Shown: positions 7,976-17,289, numbered from the stretch's first letter. The stretch: DNA of 64,000 bases from Chryseobacterium paridis (GCF_016595215.1 NZ_JAENHK010000010.1:1907390-1971389); one strand, 5' to 3'. Made by a program: numbers and translations. Notes: generated by a model not told the origin, from the letters alone.

Positions 7976-8764
7976 TTATTCCTTTCCTGTTCCGTATCCT
8001 TTTACAATACCTCTAGGAGAGTTTTGGATAAATTGAAGAATTTCATCTCTTTCAGCGGTTGGAAGCATTTCTTTTTCAATGTGGGTGATTGCCTGAGAAA
8101 CATTCATTTTCATTTGGAAAATGGCTCTGTATATTTTTTGAATCTCAAAAATCTTCTCATTGGTAAAACCTCTTCTTCTTAAACCTACCGAGTTGATACC
8201 TGCATAAGACATTGGCTCTCTTGCTACTTTTACGTAAGGCGGGATGTCTTTTCTTACCAGGGTTCCACCGGAAATCATCACATGTTTTCCAATTTTTCCA
8301 AATTGATGTACAGCACTTAATCCTCCCATTACAGTATAATCGCCAATTTCTACGTGACCAGCAATACCACAACCATTTACAATGATAACATGATCACCGA
8401 TAACACAGTCGTGAGCAATGTGAGAAGTTGCCATAATAAGACAGTTTTTACCGATTTTGGTATATCCAAGAGCTTTGGTACCTCTGTTTACTGTAACACA
8501 TTCTCTGATAGTAGTCTCGTCTCCGATAATTACCTGAGTATCTTCACCATCAAATTTTAAATCCTGTGGAATTGCAGAAATTACAGTCCCGGGAAAAATC
8601 CGACAGTTCTTTCCTATTCTGGCACCATCCATAATAGTAACATTGGGACCAATCCAACTACCTTCTCCAATTTCTACATCCCCTGCAATGGTAGTGAAAG
8701 GTTCTACAATTACATTTTTGCTGATTTTTGCACGCTTATCTACGGCAGCTAATTGATGAACCAT
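7976..8764 (-). CDS. lpxA: Acyl-ACP--UDP-N-acetylglucosamine O-acyltransferase
   Basis: First step of lipid A synthesis: transfers a 3-hydroxyacyl chain from ACP to the 3-OH of UDP-GlcNAc in the cytoplasm. 262 residues, the normal size. Hexapeptide repeats run over residues 10-185. The catalytic histidine is H118 in SHIAHDCVIG, and SAIPQDLKFDGE is the conserved loop. The C-terminal helical part (EIQKIYRAIFQ onward) is present. The start codon abuts the stop of lpxC-fabZ without a gap, indicating coupled translation. Confidence 0.97.
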   Translation of the reverse strand: MVHQLAAVDKRAKISKNVIVEPFTTIAGDVEIGEGSWIGPNVTIMDGARIGKNCRIFPGTVISAIPQDLKFDGEDTQVIIGDETTIRECVTVNRGTKALGYTKIGKNCLIMATSHIAHDCVIGDHVIIVNGCGIAGHVEIGDYTVMGGLSAVHQFGKIGKHVMISGGTLVRKDIPPYVKVAREPMSYAGINSVGLRRRGFTNEKIFEIQKIYRAIFQMKMNVSQAITHIEKEMLPTAERDEILQFIQNSPRGIVKGYGTGKE

Positions 8765-10162
8765 TTAGTCAACTTTATTTTTTGCAACTTGAGCCATTAA
8801 CTCAGCTTCTACAGCTACAGTATCTCCTACATATCCGTATCCTTGCATATGAACGATACCTCTTCTGATAGGCTCTATCAACTCAATTTTGAAAATCATA
8901 GTATCACCGGGAACTACTTTTCTCTTAAATTTTACTTTATCCATTTTAATGAAATAAGTAGAATAATTTTCTGGATCCGGAACGCTTGCTAATACTAATA
9001 TCCCTCCTGTTTGTGCTAAAGCTTCCACTTGCAAAACTCCTGGCATTACAGGTTCTTTCGGAAAGTGTCCAACGAAGAAAGGTTCGTTCATGGTAACATT
9101 CTTCAGCCCTACAACGTGAGAATCAGAAAGCTCAAGAACTTTATCTATCAATAAGAACGGAGGTCTGTGTGGCATCAATTTCATAATTCCATTGATATCA
9201 AAAACGGGTTCTTTTGTCAGATCAAAGTCAGGAACATTTTTCTTTTTTTGCAGTTTCCACTGACGGTTTAGTTTCTTTGCAAACTGAGTATTTACAAAAT
9301 GTCCTGGTTTATTAGCAATTACTTTCCCTTTTATTTTAACACCTGCTAAAGCCAAGTCACCAATCACATCAAGTAATTTGTGTCTTGCAGCCTCGTTAGG
9401 GTAGTTTAGAGTAAGATTATCAAGGATACCATTTGGTCTGATGGAAACATTATCTTTTCCAAATGCTTTCTTTAATTTTTCAGTGGTATCTGGTGTAAGA
9501 TCTTTATCAACATATACAATGGCATTAGAAATATCGCCTCCTTTAATTAAGCCGTGATCCAAAAGCATTTCCAACTCATGTAAAAAACTGAAAGTTCTTG
9601 CTGATGAAATCTCTTCTTTAAATTCTGAAATATTTTTAAGAGTAGCATTTTGGGTACCCAATACTTTGGTTCCAAAATCTACCATTGTTGTGATCTCGTA
9701 ATTATCAGATGGAATAATTGTGATTTCTGAACCTGTGGCAGGATCTGTATAACTAAGAACTTCTTTCACTACCAGGTATTCTCTGGCAATTGCCTGCTCT
9801 ATTACTCCTACACTTTCGATAGCTTCAACAAAAAACTTTGAAGATCCATCCAAAATAGGAGGTTCTGAAGCATCCATCTCTAATATAGCATTGTCTACAT
9901 CACATCCTACCAAAGCAGCAAGAAGGTGTTCACAAGTATTGATTTTTACTCCAAGTTTTTCTAAGGTTGTTCCTCTTTCAGTTGCTACAACATAGTTTAC
10001 ATCTGCTTCAACCTGAGGGTGCCCCTCTAAATCGGTTCTTACAAAAACAAAACCTGTATTTTCTTTAGCAGGTTTAATGGTAAGTTTTACTTCTTTACCA
10101 GTATGAAGGCCAATTCCAGAAAGAGTAACCTCTTGCTGAAGTGTTTTTTGCATATCACTCAT
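8765..10162 (-). CDS. lpxC/fabZ: Bifunctional UDP-3-O-acyl-N-acetylglucosamine deacetylase / 3-hydroxyacyl-ACP dehydratase
   Basis: A 465-residue fusion usual in Bacteroidota. Residues 1-300 are LpxC, the zinc deacetylase that commits the cell to lipid A: zinc ligands H79 (CEHLLAAL), H261 and D265 (HKLLDVIGD), and general base H288 (KPGHFVN). Residues about 320-465 are FabZ, which dehydrates 3-hydroxyacyl-ACP: HRPPFLLID, catalytic H366 in GHFPKEPVMPG and E380 in LQVEALAQ. The start used is the ATG at 10160-10162, which overlaps the lpxD stop (ATGAGTGA); an alternative in-frame start 27 bases upstream would overlap lpxD more deeply and adds unconserved residues. Confidence 0.97.
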   Translation of the reverse strand: MSDMQKTLQQEVTLSGIGLHTGKEVKLTIKPAKENTGFVFVRTDLEGHPQVEADVNYVVATERGTTLEKLGVKINTCEHLLAALVGCDVDNAILEMDASEPPILDGSSKFFVEAIESVGVIEQAIAREYLVVKEVLSYTDPATGSEITIIPSDNYEITTMVDFGTKVLGTQNATLKNISEFKEEISSARTFSFLHELEMLLDHGLIKGGDISNAIVYVDKDLTPDTTEKLKKAFGKDNVSIRPNGILDNLTLNYPNEAARHKLLDVIGDLALAGVKIKGKVIANKPGHFVNTQFAKKLNRQWKLQKKKNVPDFDLTKEPVFDINGIMKLMPHRPPFLLIDKVLELSDSHVVGLKNVTMNEPFFVGHFPKEPVMPGVLQVEALAQTGGILVLASVPDPENYSTYFIKMDKVKFKRKVVPGDTMIFKIELIEPIRRGIVHMQGYGYVGDTVAVEAELMAQVAKNKVD

Positions 10163-11186
10163 TAGTATGATCTTTTGAGGTATTCTCAAGATTATTTATT
10201 CGTCCTACGATTTCAGTAAAGTTTCTGAAATGAACATAATTTCTAAGGTAGTCATTGTAACTGATTGCCGGAGAGCCGTACAATGTTTCTTTATCACTAA
10301 CGCTGGAATTCACTCCACTCTGCGCCTGAATTTTCACCTGGTTGCCTATTTTGATATGGCCAACTACTCCTACCTGACCTCCAATCTGGTTCCAGTCTCC
10401 TATAGTTGTAGATCCTGCAATTCCTGCCTGAGCTGCAATTACATTATTCTGACCAATCTTTACATTATGTGCTATCTGGATCAGGTTATCTATTTTAGTT
10501 CCTTTTCCGATTATGGTAGAACCGATAGTAGCTCTGTCTATACTACAATTCGAACCAATTTCCACATCATCTTCAATAATAACATTTCCAAGCTGAGGAA
10601 TTTTCTTAAAGCCCTCTGCTGTTGGCTGGAATCCAAATCCGTCTCCACCTACAACAGTATTGGAGTGAATCACACAATTATCTCCAATTATGCAGTAATC
10701 ATATATTCTTGCTCCGCTATCGATTTTACAGTTTTTTCCAATTTTCACACCTTTTCCAATGTAAACCTGTGGATAAATTTGTGTTCCTTCTCCAATCTTA
10801 GCTTTTTCTGAAACATACGTAAAAGCTCCAATATATACTTTTTCAGCAATTACAGCAGTATCGTGAATAGATGCACCGTCTTCGATACCTTCCTTTTTCC
10901 CTTGCATTTCCTGATATAAATTCATCAGAACCTGAAAAGATAAATAAGCATCTTTTACGGCAATAATAGTGGGATTGTAACTATCTTTTACAATAAGTTT
11001 TTCAGAAGCAATAATTACGGAGCACTTTGAAGTATCCAAATAATGAGAAAATCGATCTTGAGCTATAAAAGAAAGATGTCCTGATTCCCCATTTTCAATT
11101 GGTGAAACGCCATTAATAAGTGCATTTTCATCACCTATTATTTTTCCGTCAATAAAACTTGCAATTTGCGAAGCTGTAAATTCCAT
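10155..11186 (-). CDS. lpxD: UDP-3-O-(3-hydroxyacyl)glucosamine N-acyltransferase
   Basis: Adds the second 3-hydroxyacyl chain, at the 2-amino group, in lipid A synthesis. 343 residues, close to E. coli LpxD. The N-terminal domain (1-110) carries LSFIAQDRFSHYL, hexapeptide repeats fill about 115-310, the catalytic histidine is in QIAHNVKIG, and SCSIDRATIG is the usual LpxD motif. I use MEFTASQIASFIDG as the start; an ATG three codons earlier (11195) is also possible. It is the canonical copy, followed by lpxC-fabZ with an eight-base overlap. Confidence 0.96.
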   Translation of the reverse strand: MEFTASQIASFIDGKIIGDENALINGVSPIENGESGHLSFIAQDRFSHYLDTSKCSVIIASEKLIVKDSYNPTIIAVKDAYLSFQVLMNLYQEMQGKKEGIEDGASIHDTAVIAEKVYIGAFTYVSEKAKIGEGTQIYPQVYIGKGVKIGKNCKIDSGARIYDYCIIGDNCVIHSNTVVGGDGFGFQPTAEGFKKIPQLGNVIIEDDVEIGSNCSIDRATIGSTIIGKGTKIDNLIQIAHNVKIGQNNVIAAQAGIAGSTTIGDWNQIGGQVGVVGHIKIGNQVKIQAQSGVNSSVSDKETLYGSPAISYNDYLRNYVHFRNFTEIVGRINNLENTSKDHTNE

Positions 11187-11258
11187 ATTCTGCAAAGATA
11201 AGAAATTCTATTATTCGTAAACATTTTTTAGTTTTCGGATCGATAATTTTAATATTCT

Positions 11259-12485
11259 TTAAGAAATTATTTTAGAAAAATCTCTGGGGAATGTTAAAAT
11301 ATATCTGGTCGTTTTATTGACAATAAGTCCCGACAAAAGCTGATCTTCCGACTCATCCAGCCTTATTTTTTCTCCATTTTTCTGTAATAAATAAATGGGC
11401 TGCATTTTGGTATTGTATGGCAAAAGTTTTCTCTTAATTTCATGAACAAGTTCAGCACCATTATCAATTCCAAAAAACTCATTGGTATTTTTTATTTTTT
11501 CTTCAACAAAAGCTTTTTCGAAAGGATGAGATGAAATAATTGTTTTAGGAAGATCTCTCTTTATCACACATTTACACCAATATGCCAATATAAAATCATC
11601 GGAATTCTGCCAAAGTTTCATTGCCTGAATCACATCATTATCATCCAACTGGGTAAATCTTTCCACATCTTCATCTGTTGCAGTACTCTTTCCTCTGTAT
11701 AAAAAGTATTTTAAATTCTCAGTCGCCGGCAAATCTATTCCATGTGAAACTAAGTATTTTGCTCTTTCTAAAATTTTCACCAAAATAAATTCTGCTAATG
11801 CCGATGTCTTATGATAATACACCTGCCAGTACATAAACATTCTGGCGGTTAAAAAATTTTCTATTGAATAGATCCCTTTCGCATCTATTACCAATTCACC
11901 TTCTTCACAAACATTCATCATAGAGATGATTCGTTGTGTATTAATATTTCCTTCAGAAACTCCTGTGAAAAAACTATCTCTTTTTAAATAGTCTAAACGA
12001 TCTACATCTAATTGGGAAGAAATCAGCTGGTTGAAAAATTTTCTGTGATATTTCCCCTGAAACATTTCAATTGCAGTCGACAATTGGCCGTCAAACTGTT
12101 CATTCAATCTATTCATTAATAATAATGAAAGATTCTCGTGATGCCAGTCATCCATCAGCATACTTTCCAATGCGTGAGAAAATGGACCATGACCAATATC
12201 ATGCATTAAGATGGCTAACATAGCACCCTTCTCTTCTTCGTCTGATATTTTAACTCCTTTTTGTTTTAAAGTCTCAAGAGCGGTGAACATTAAATGCATC
12301 GCACCGATAGCATGATGGAATCTTGTATGGGTAGCACCTGGAAAGATTAGATTGAGAAGCCCCGTTTGCGAAATTCTTCTTAACCTTTGAAAATAGGGAT
12401 GTTCAATAATATCAAATAAAATTTCGTGTGGGATCTTAATAAATCCATGAACGGGATCGTTGATAATTTTTAGCTTATTTTGCAT
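11259..12485 (-). CDS. HD-domain phosphohydrolase (SAMHD1/dNTPase-like family)
   Basis: 408 residues. The metal-binding HD motif is plain: FHHAIGAMHLM, then LMHDIGHGPFSHALE, and the distal aspartate in QLDVDRLDYLKRD. The opening NDPVHGFIKIPHE is characteristic of a subfamily widespread in bacteria and related to dNTP triphosphohydrolases. The substrate here has not been shown. It heads the lpxD-lpxC/fabZ-lpxA cluster with a 73-base gap to lpxD. The chosen start MQNKLK lies 25 bases after a -7 element; a more upstream in-frame start (12512) would lie inside that element. Confidence 0.9.
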   Translation of the reverse strand: MQNKLKIINDPVHGFIKIPHEILFDIIEHPYFQRLRRISQTGLLNLIFPGATHTRFHHAIGAMHLMFTALETLKQKGVKISDEEEKGAMLAILMHDIGHGPFSHALESMLMDDWHHENLSLLLMNRLNEQFDGQLSTAIEMFQGKYHRKFFNQLISSQLDVDRLDYLKRDSFFTGVSEGNINTQRIISMMNVCEEGELVIDAKGIYSIENFLTARMFMYWQVYYHKTSALAEFILVKILERAKYLVSHGIDLPATENLKYFLYRGKSTATDEDVERFTQLDDNDVIQAMKLWQNSDDFILAYWCKCVIKRDLPKTIISSHPFEKAFVEEKIKNTNEFFGIDNGAELVHEIKRKLLPYNTKMQPIYLLQKNGEKIRLDESEDQLLSGLIVNKTTRYILTFPRDFSKIIS

Positions 12486-12509
12486 TTGAAGACTGAAAGT
12501 ATTAGCAAA

Positions 12510-12517
12510 CAAAGTTA
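12510..12517 (-). promoter_or_regulatory. -7 promoter element of the HD-lpx cluster
   Basis: TAACTTTG on the minus strand matches TAnnTTTG, predicting a start near 12502 and a leader of about 17 bases for the HD gene and probably the lipid A genes behind it. Confidence 0.5.
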
Positions 12518-12575
12518 GGGAAATTTAATCTTAGGTTTTCACTCCGGAAACAATACCTCATAAGGCAGAGATTTA

Positions 12576-12583
12576 TATCTTTG
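12576..12583 (+). promoter_or_regulatory. -7 promoter element of the S41 peptidase gene
   Basis: TATCTTTG matches TAnnTTTG; the predicted start near 12590 precedes the signal-peptide ATG at 12609. Together with the element at 12510 it makes a short divergent promoter region. Confidence 0.45.
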
Positions 12584-12608
12584 AAAACATAATTAATGGA
12601 CAAGTTTA

Positions 12609-14211
12609 ATGAGAGCAATTTCTGTTTTAATCTTTTTTTTAAGTACATCTTTATTTTCTGCTCAAACGGTCTCCGAAATTCAAAAGCTGGAATCTCTTTG
12701 TAAAGTTTGGGGCTTCCTAAAGTATTATCACCCAAATGTTGCGAAAGGCTCATTTGACTGGGATAAACAATTACTTCAAAAAATAGATGAGCTTGAAAAT
12801 ATTCATGATAAAAATCAACTCAACATTCTATATTCAGAATGGCTTGATAGTCTTGGGGAAAGTATATTTTCGTAAAAATTTTGATCTGAACTGGATCAAA
12901 GATGAAAAGGTATTTACAACAGATGTGATTAAAAGGCTTCAATTTATTGAAGAAAACAGATACATTGATGAACCTTACTATTTCGGGAAAGGAGGAAGGA
13001 AAATATTTTTCAGAAATGATGATTCTTATGGCTCAAAATTTATTTCTAAACAAATTGCTCTTTTAGAATTATTTAGATATTGGAATTTCGTTGAATATTT
13101 CTTTCCCTATAAATATGAAACAGATCAGAACTGGAATGATGTTTTGAAAGAAATGATCCCTAAATTTATCAATATAAACAATGATACAAATTATCATTTA
13201 ACATTGGCCGAGCTAGTGACAAAAATTGATGATTCTCACGCTTTTCTCTTTTCACCTTTAATTAGTTTAAATCAGTATGGGAGAAGAAAAGTACCAGCAG
13301 ACTATTCCTATGCAGAAGGCAAATTGATTGTTACTAAAATTAATTCCACTATTGATAAGCAAGAATCTACTTTAAAAACAGGAGATATCATTTATGATAT
13401 CAATAATAAAACTATTCCTCAAATGGTCAATGGATTTTCAAAATACATTCCAGCTTCAAACTCCTGGGGGAAGATTAAAAAAGTAAAAAACCTTTTTCTT
13501 TTTTCAAATAATGACAGCATAGAAGTTAAAGTACAAAGAGACGGGCAAAATATGGTATTTAAACTGAAAACATATCTTCCAAGAGACATCATGTATGAAA
13601 GACAAAAAGCTCCGGAAAAATGGAAATACTACGATCAGGAGAAAAAAATTGGATATGTCAATATGGGAATTATTGAAAGAGAAGATTTAGATGAAATGTA
13701 CCAAAATCTGAAAACAACAGAATCTATTATTTTCGATCTTAGAAATTACCCTAGACAAACTATAAGACCTTTAAGCCTGCTATTTCTTCCTGAAACAGCA
13801 ATTTATTATGAGTTTAATTTTCCTGAGACTACCTACCCCGGTTTATTTTATAGTAGAAAAAACAGTATTGGAAGAAAAAATAGTGAATATTATAAAGGAA
13901 ATGTAGTAGTTTTGATAGATGAGAATACGCAAAGCCAGGCGGAAACAACAGCAATGATGTTGAAGCAACATCCAAAGGCTAAAACTATTGGAAGTTATTC
14001 TTCGGGAGCCAACGGAGATGTTATCAGGTTTAAAATTGCAGGTTTAGAAACCAGCTTTACCGGTCTTGGTGCTTATTATCCGGATGGAAGAGAGACTCAA
14101 AGAATTGGAATTATCCCTGACATTATTATAAAACCAACTTTAGAAGGAATAAAATCGGGAAAAGATGAGGTTCTTGAAAGAGCCTTAGAATATATAAAAA
14201 CAGGCCATTAG
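12609..14211 (+). pseudogene. S41 family peptidase (tail-specific protease-like), frameshifted
   Basis: An S41-type secreted protease reading in two frames. The first frame (12609-12875) holds a signal peptide (MRAISVLIFFLSTSLFSAQ) and the N-terminal helical domain with KVWGFLKYYHP. The second frame continues from about 12860 to 14211 with FRYWNFVEYFFPYKY, a PDZ-like region (TGDIIYDINNKTIPQ) and the catalytic serine in NTQSQAETTAM. The frames meet at GGGG (12855-12858): removing one G restores one open frame of about 533 residues (DSLGKVYFRKNFDL). It may be a real mutation, a phase-variable tract or a sequencing error. The start at 12787 of the second frame alone has no signal peptide and is not a natural start. 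Confidence 0.8.
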
Positions 14212-14345
14212 ACTAAATCTCTAGCTTAAAAAAAATAAAGGGCTTTCATTTAACTATAATTTAACTTTTAAGCCTTTCATTTTGAGAGATTTTATAATGA
14301 TTTGGTCACACTTTTGATACGATAACCATGTAAAAAATAAATATT

Positions 14346-15890
14346 ATGTCGGAAAAAATATTATGGATAGATGATGAAATAGATTTACTTAAACCTCATA
14401 TTGTATTTTTAGAAAAAAAGGGTTACCACGTAACCCCCGTTAATAATGTAAATGAAGCGCTAGAGTTAATAGATTCCGAGAAATTTGCATTGACATTAAT
14501 TGATGAAAACATGCCGGGCATCTCAGGATTAGAGGCTATTCCTATGATTAAAGAAAGAGATAACTCTTTAAAAATAGTTATGGTAACTAAGAGTGAAGAG
14601 GAACATATTATGGAAGAAGCAATTGGTTCTCAAATTGCAGATTATATCCTTAAGCCAGTAAACCCTAATCAGATCCTTCTTTCTCTTAAGAAGAACCTAC
14701 AAGAGGACAATTTGGTTGAGCAAAAAACAATCCTACAATATCAACAGGAATTTAGAAACCTATCTATGGAACTTTCTTATTTAAAGTCTTATCAGGAATG
14801 GGCAGAATATTATAAGAAAATTTTAAACTGGGAAATTAAATTTGATAAAGTCACAGATAATGAGTTTGCTGATCTTCTACAATCTCAAAAAGAAGAAGCT
14901 AACATCCAATTCGCAAAATTTATTGAAAATAATTATGAAGAATGGTTAGGAGGAAGTGATAAACCAGTGATGAGTCACACTCTTTTTAAAGATAAAGTAA
15001 AACCTGAAGTGGAAAAAAGTAAAGTCCTTCTATTGATGGTGGATAATCTCAGATATGATCAATGGAAAGTGGTAGAACCTCTATTCACCAAGTATTATAA
15101 TAAGGTATCTGAAGATTATTACTATAGTATCCTTCCAACTGCAACTCAATATGCAAGAAATTCGTTTTTTGCAGGACTTTTACCTTCAGAAATAGAAAAA
15201 CGTTTTCCAGATAAATGGTTTAATGATAATGAAGATGGTAATAAAAATGAATTCGAACGTGATTTTCTTGAAGATCAGATGAAGAGAATAGGTCTAGGTT
15301 CAAAGTCAATGAAGTATTTAAAAGTTTTAAATGCTGATTTTGAAAGAAAAATCTATGATGACTTCAATCAGCACAAAAATAATGACCTACTCGTAATTGT
15401 TTACAATTTCATTGATATTTTATCTCATGCAAAAACAGACAACCATATTGTGGATCAGTTGATTCGTGACGATAAAACTTTCAGATCCCTAACGTATAAC
15501 TGGTTTGAAAATTCATCTATTGTAAAAATCATTAAACTAGCAGCTGAAAATGGTTACAAATTAGTTATTACGACCGATCATGGAACTGTTTATGTAAAAA
15601 AACCAAGCAAGGTTGTTGGTGATAGAGAAACATCTACTAATATCCGATACAAAACAGGGAAAAGTTTAACCTATGATGACAGAGATGTATGGGCTATTAC
15701 CAATCCTGAGAAATTATTTTTACCAAAAGGAAATTTAAGTTCAAAGTATATTTTTGCGAAGAATAATATCTTCCTGGCTTATCCAAAGAATTATAATCAT
15801 TTTGTAAACTATTATAAAGAAACTTACCAACATGGAGGAATATCATTAGAAGAATGTATTATTCCAATCAGCATTTTAGAACCCAAATAG
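14346..15890 (+). CDS. porX: PorX, type IX secretion system response regulator with PglZ effector domain
   Basis: 514 residues. Residues 1-120 are a receiver domain: acidic pair D9-D10, phospho-acceptor D53 in LTLIDENMPG, T81 and K103 in ILKPVNP. A helical linker follows (about 125-200). From about 205 the protein is a PglZ domain of the alkaline phosphatase superfamily, with LLMVDNLRYDQW, PTATQYARNSFFAGLLP and VITTDHGTVYVKK carrying likely metal ligands. In Porphyromonas and Flavobacterium, PorX works with the kinase PorY and the sigma factor SigP to control T9SS genes. PorY is not in this window. The gene is monocistronic, with a strong terminator behind it. Confidence 0.95.
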   Translation: MSEKILWIDDEIDLLKPHIVFLEKKGYHVTPVNNVNEALELIDSEKFALTLIDENMPGISGLEAIPMIKERDNSLKIVMVTKSEEEHIMEEAIGSQIADYILKPVNPNQILLSLKKNLQEDNLVEQKTILQYQQEFRNLSMELSYLKSYQEWAEYYKKILNWEIKFDKVTDNEFADLLQSQKEEANIQFAKFIENNYEEWLGGSDKPVMSHTLFKDKVKPEVEKSKVLLLMVDNLRYDQWKVVEPLFTKYYNKVSEDYYYSILPTATQYARNSFFAGLLPSEIEKRFPDKWFNDNEDGNKNEFERDFLEDQMKRIGLGSKSMKYLKVLNADFERKIYDDFNQHKNNDLLVIVYNFIDILSHAKTDNHIVDQLIRDDKTFRSLTYNWFENSSIVKIIKLAAENGYKLVITTDHGTVYVKKPSKVVGDRETSTNIRYKTGKSLTYDDRDVWAITNPEKLFLPKGNLSSKYIFAKNNIFLAYPKNYNHFVNYYKETYQHGGISLEECIIPISILEPK

Positions 15891-15920
15891 TTTTTTTCAT
15901 AGTTTATTAATTCGGGTTCA

Positions 15921-15957
15921 AGGCGGAAAAAATTAATTGATTTTTTCCGCCTTTTTT
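15921..15957 (+). terminator. Terminator of porX
   Basis: AGGCGGAAAAAA / TTTTTTCCGCCT form a 12-bp stem around an eight-base loop, followed by a T-run. Confidence 0.88.
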
Positions 15958-16007
15958 ATTGAGGCATTCATTTTGTATACTAAGAAACACACATATACTA
16001 TAATATT

Positions 16008-16385
16008 ATGAAAAGAAACATTTTCGTTGCTACAGCATTAGTAGCATTATTTTTAACGTCGTGCACTAAAGAAAAGAGTACTACAGATACTTCATCTGCA
16101 ATTACAGACACCCTTTCTTCAAAGCCATCTGATTCCGCTACTGTTTCGTCTAATAAGGATGAAATCGTTACAAGTACAGCAAAAGACAGTAAGGGAAAAA
16201 CATTGGAAATGAGTTTCAATAACACTAAAAATACGGCAACAGTAGTCTTTGACAAAGAAACAATTGAATTACAAGGGCAAAAACCAGCATCAGGAATCTG
16301 GTATAAGAATGATCATTATGAACTAAGAGGAAAAGGTGAAGAAATAGAGCTTACAAAAGACGGTAAAACAGTTTTTAAAAAATAA
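16008..16385 (+). CDS. Lipoprotein with MliC-like (C-type lysozyme inhibitor) C-terminal domain
   Basis: 125 residues. The signal ends in a lipobox (VALFLTSC, cysteine at residue 19), then comes a Ser/Thr/Asp-rich linker (about 20-60). The last 70 residues resemble MliC-type lysozyme inhibitors: a strand-rich domain with VVFDKETIELQGQKPASGIWYKN and a closing GKGEEIELTKDGK pattern (read separately as the ASG..Y and GKG..L motifs of that family). It would sit on a membrane facing the periplasm or cell surface. The MliC assignment is by motif only and is moderately sure; the lipoprotein call is firm. Confidence 0.8.
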   Translation: MKRNIFVATALVALFLTSCTKEKSTTDTSSAITDTLSSKPSDSATVSSNKDEIVTSTAKDSKGKTLEMSFNNTKNTATVVFDKETIELQGQKPASGIWYKNDHYELRGKGEEIELTKDGKTVFKK

Positions 16386-16404
16386 AAGTCGTTATTAAAT
16401 GATA

Positions 16405-16438
16405 AAAGTCGGTTTTGAAATTCAAAGCTGACTTTTTT
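16405..16438 (+). terminator. Terminator of the MliC-like lipoprotein gene
   Basis: A 13-bp stem including two G-U pairs (AAAGTCGGTTTTG / CAAAGCTGACTTT) around a four-base loop is followed by a T-run. Confidence 0.7.
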
Positions 16439-16445
16439 ATTTCGC

Positions 16446-16453
16446 TACATTTG
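16446..16453 (+). promoter_or_regulatory. -7 promoter element of the exonuclease III gene
   Basis: TACATTTG matches TAnnTTTG; the predicted start near 16460 leaves a leader of about 13 bases before the ATG at 16473. A second partial candidate (TATTTTTG at 16462) is too near the start codon. Confidence 0.4.
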
Positions 16454-16472
16454 AAAAAATTTATTTTTGTTT

Positions 16473-17237
16473 ATGAAATTAATCACTTACAATGTCAATG
16501 GGATTAGAGCCGCTTTTACCAAGGATTTCTTGGGTTGGTTAAAGATTGCAGATCCAGATGTTATATGCATTCAGGAGAGTAAGGCAGGAAACGATCAAAT
16601 AGACATCGATAGTCTTCAAAAACTGGGCTATCATAGTTATTGGCACTCTGCAATAAGAAAAGGATATAGTGGCGTCGGAATAGCTTCTAAAATAAAGCCT
16701 AATCATATAGAATATGGTTGCGGAATTGAAAGTTATGATAATGAAGGAAGAATCATACGTGCAGACTTTGATGGTTATTCTGTAATTTCTGTATATGTTC
16801 CATCTGCGTCCAATATAGAAAGACTGGATTTTAAAATGCAATTCTGTCACGATTTTCTGAACTATATTAAAAATCTTAAAAATGAGATTCCCCATCTTAT
16901 TATTTCCGGAGATTTTAATATTTGCCATGAGGCTATTGATATTCATGATCCTATCAGATTAAAAAATGTTTCCGGTTTTCTACCTATGGAAAGAGAATGG
17001 ATGACCAATTTTATTGAGGAATGCGAATTAATTGATAGTTTCAGATTCTTTAATAATGATCCTGGCAATTATACATGGTGGAGCTATAGGCAGAATTCCA
17101 GAGCTAATAATAAAGGGTGGAGATTGGATTATAATTTCACTTCCTATGCCTTAAAAGATAAGCTTTCAAGAGCTGTCATTTTAAAAGAAGCAGTACATTC
17201 CGATCATTGTCCCGCTTTATTGGAATTGGATGTTTAA
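16473..17237 (+). CDS. xth: Exodeoxyribonuclease III (AP endonuclease)
   Basis: Base-excision repair enzyme that cuts DNA at abasic sites and removes 3' blocking groups; cytoplasmic. 254 residues. All family motifs are visible: YNVNGIRAA at the N-terminus, the metal ligand in CIQESKA, GYSGVGIAS, catalytic SGDFNICHEAID, RLDYNFTS, and C-terminal HSDHCPALLELD with the active-site histidine. The ATG at 16473 is used; an in-frame TTG two codons earlier lies in the leader. A shared terminator follows. Confidence 0.96.
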   Translation: MKLITYNVNGIRAAFTKDFLGWLKIADPDVICIQESKAGNDQIDIDSLQKLGYHSYWHSAIRKGYSGVGIASKIKPNHIEYGCGIESYDNEGRIIRADFDGYSVISVYVPSASNIERLDFKMQFCHDFLNYIKNLKNEIPHLIISGDFNICHEAIDIHDPIRLKNVSGFLPMEREWMTNFIEECELIDSFRFFNNDPGNYTWWSYRQNSRANNKGWRLDYNFTSYALKDKLSRAVILKEAVHSDHCPALLELDV

Positions 17238-17243
17238 AAAGAA

Positions 17244-17270
17244 AAAGCCAACTGAATCAGTTGGCTTTAA
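17244..17270. terminator. Bidirectional terminator between xth and the RlpA-like gene
   Basis: AAAGCCAACTGA / TCAGTTGGCTTT is a near-perfect inverted repeat between convergent genes, with A- and T-rich flanks. Confidence 0.82.
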
Positions 17271-17289
17271 AATTTAATAAATCATAAAT

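Noticed and set aside
12787..12860. Independent start of the second S41 frame
   Set aside because: It has no signal peptide, and the overlapping first frame encodes the family N-terminus. A frameshift explains both frames.
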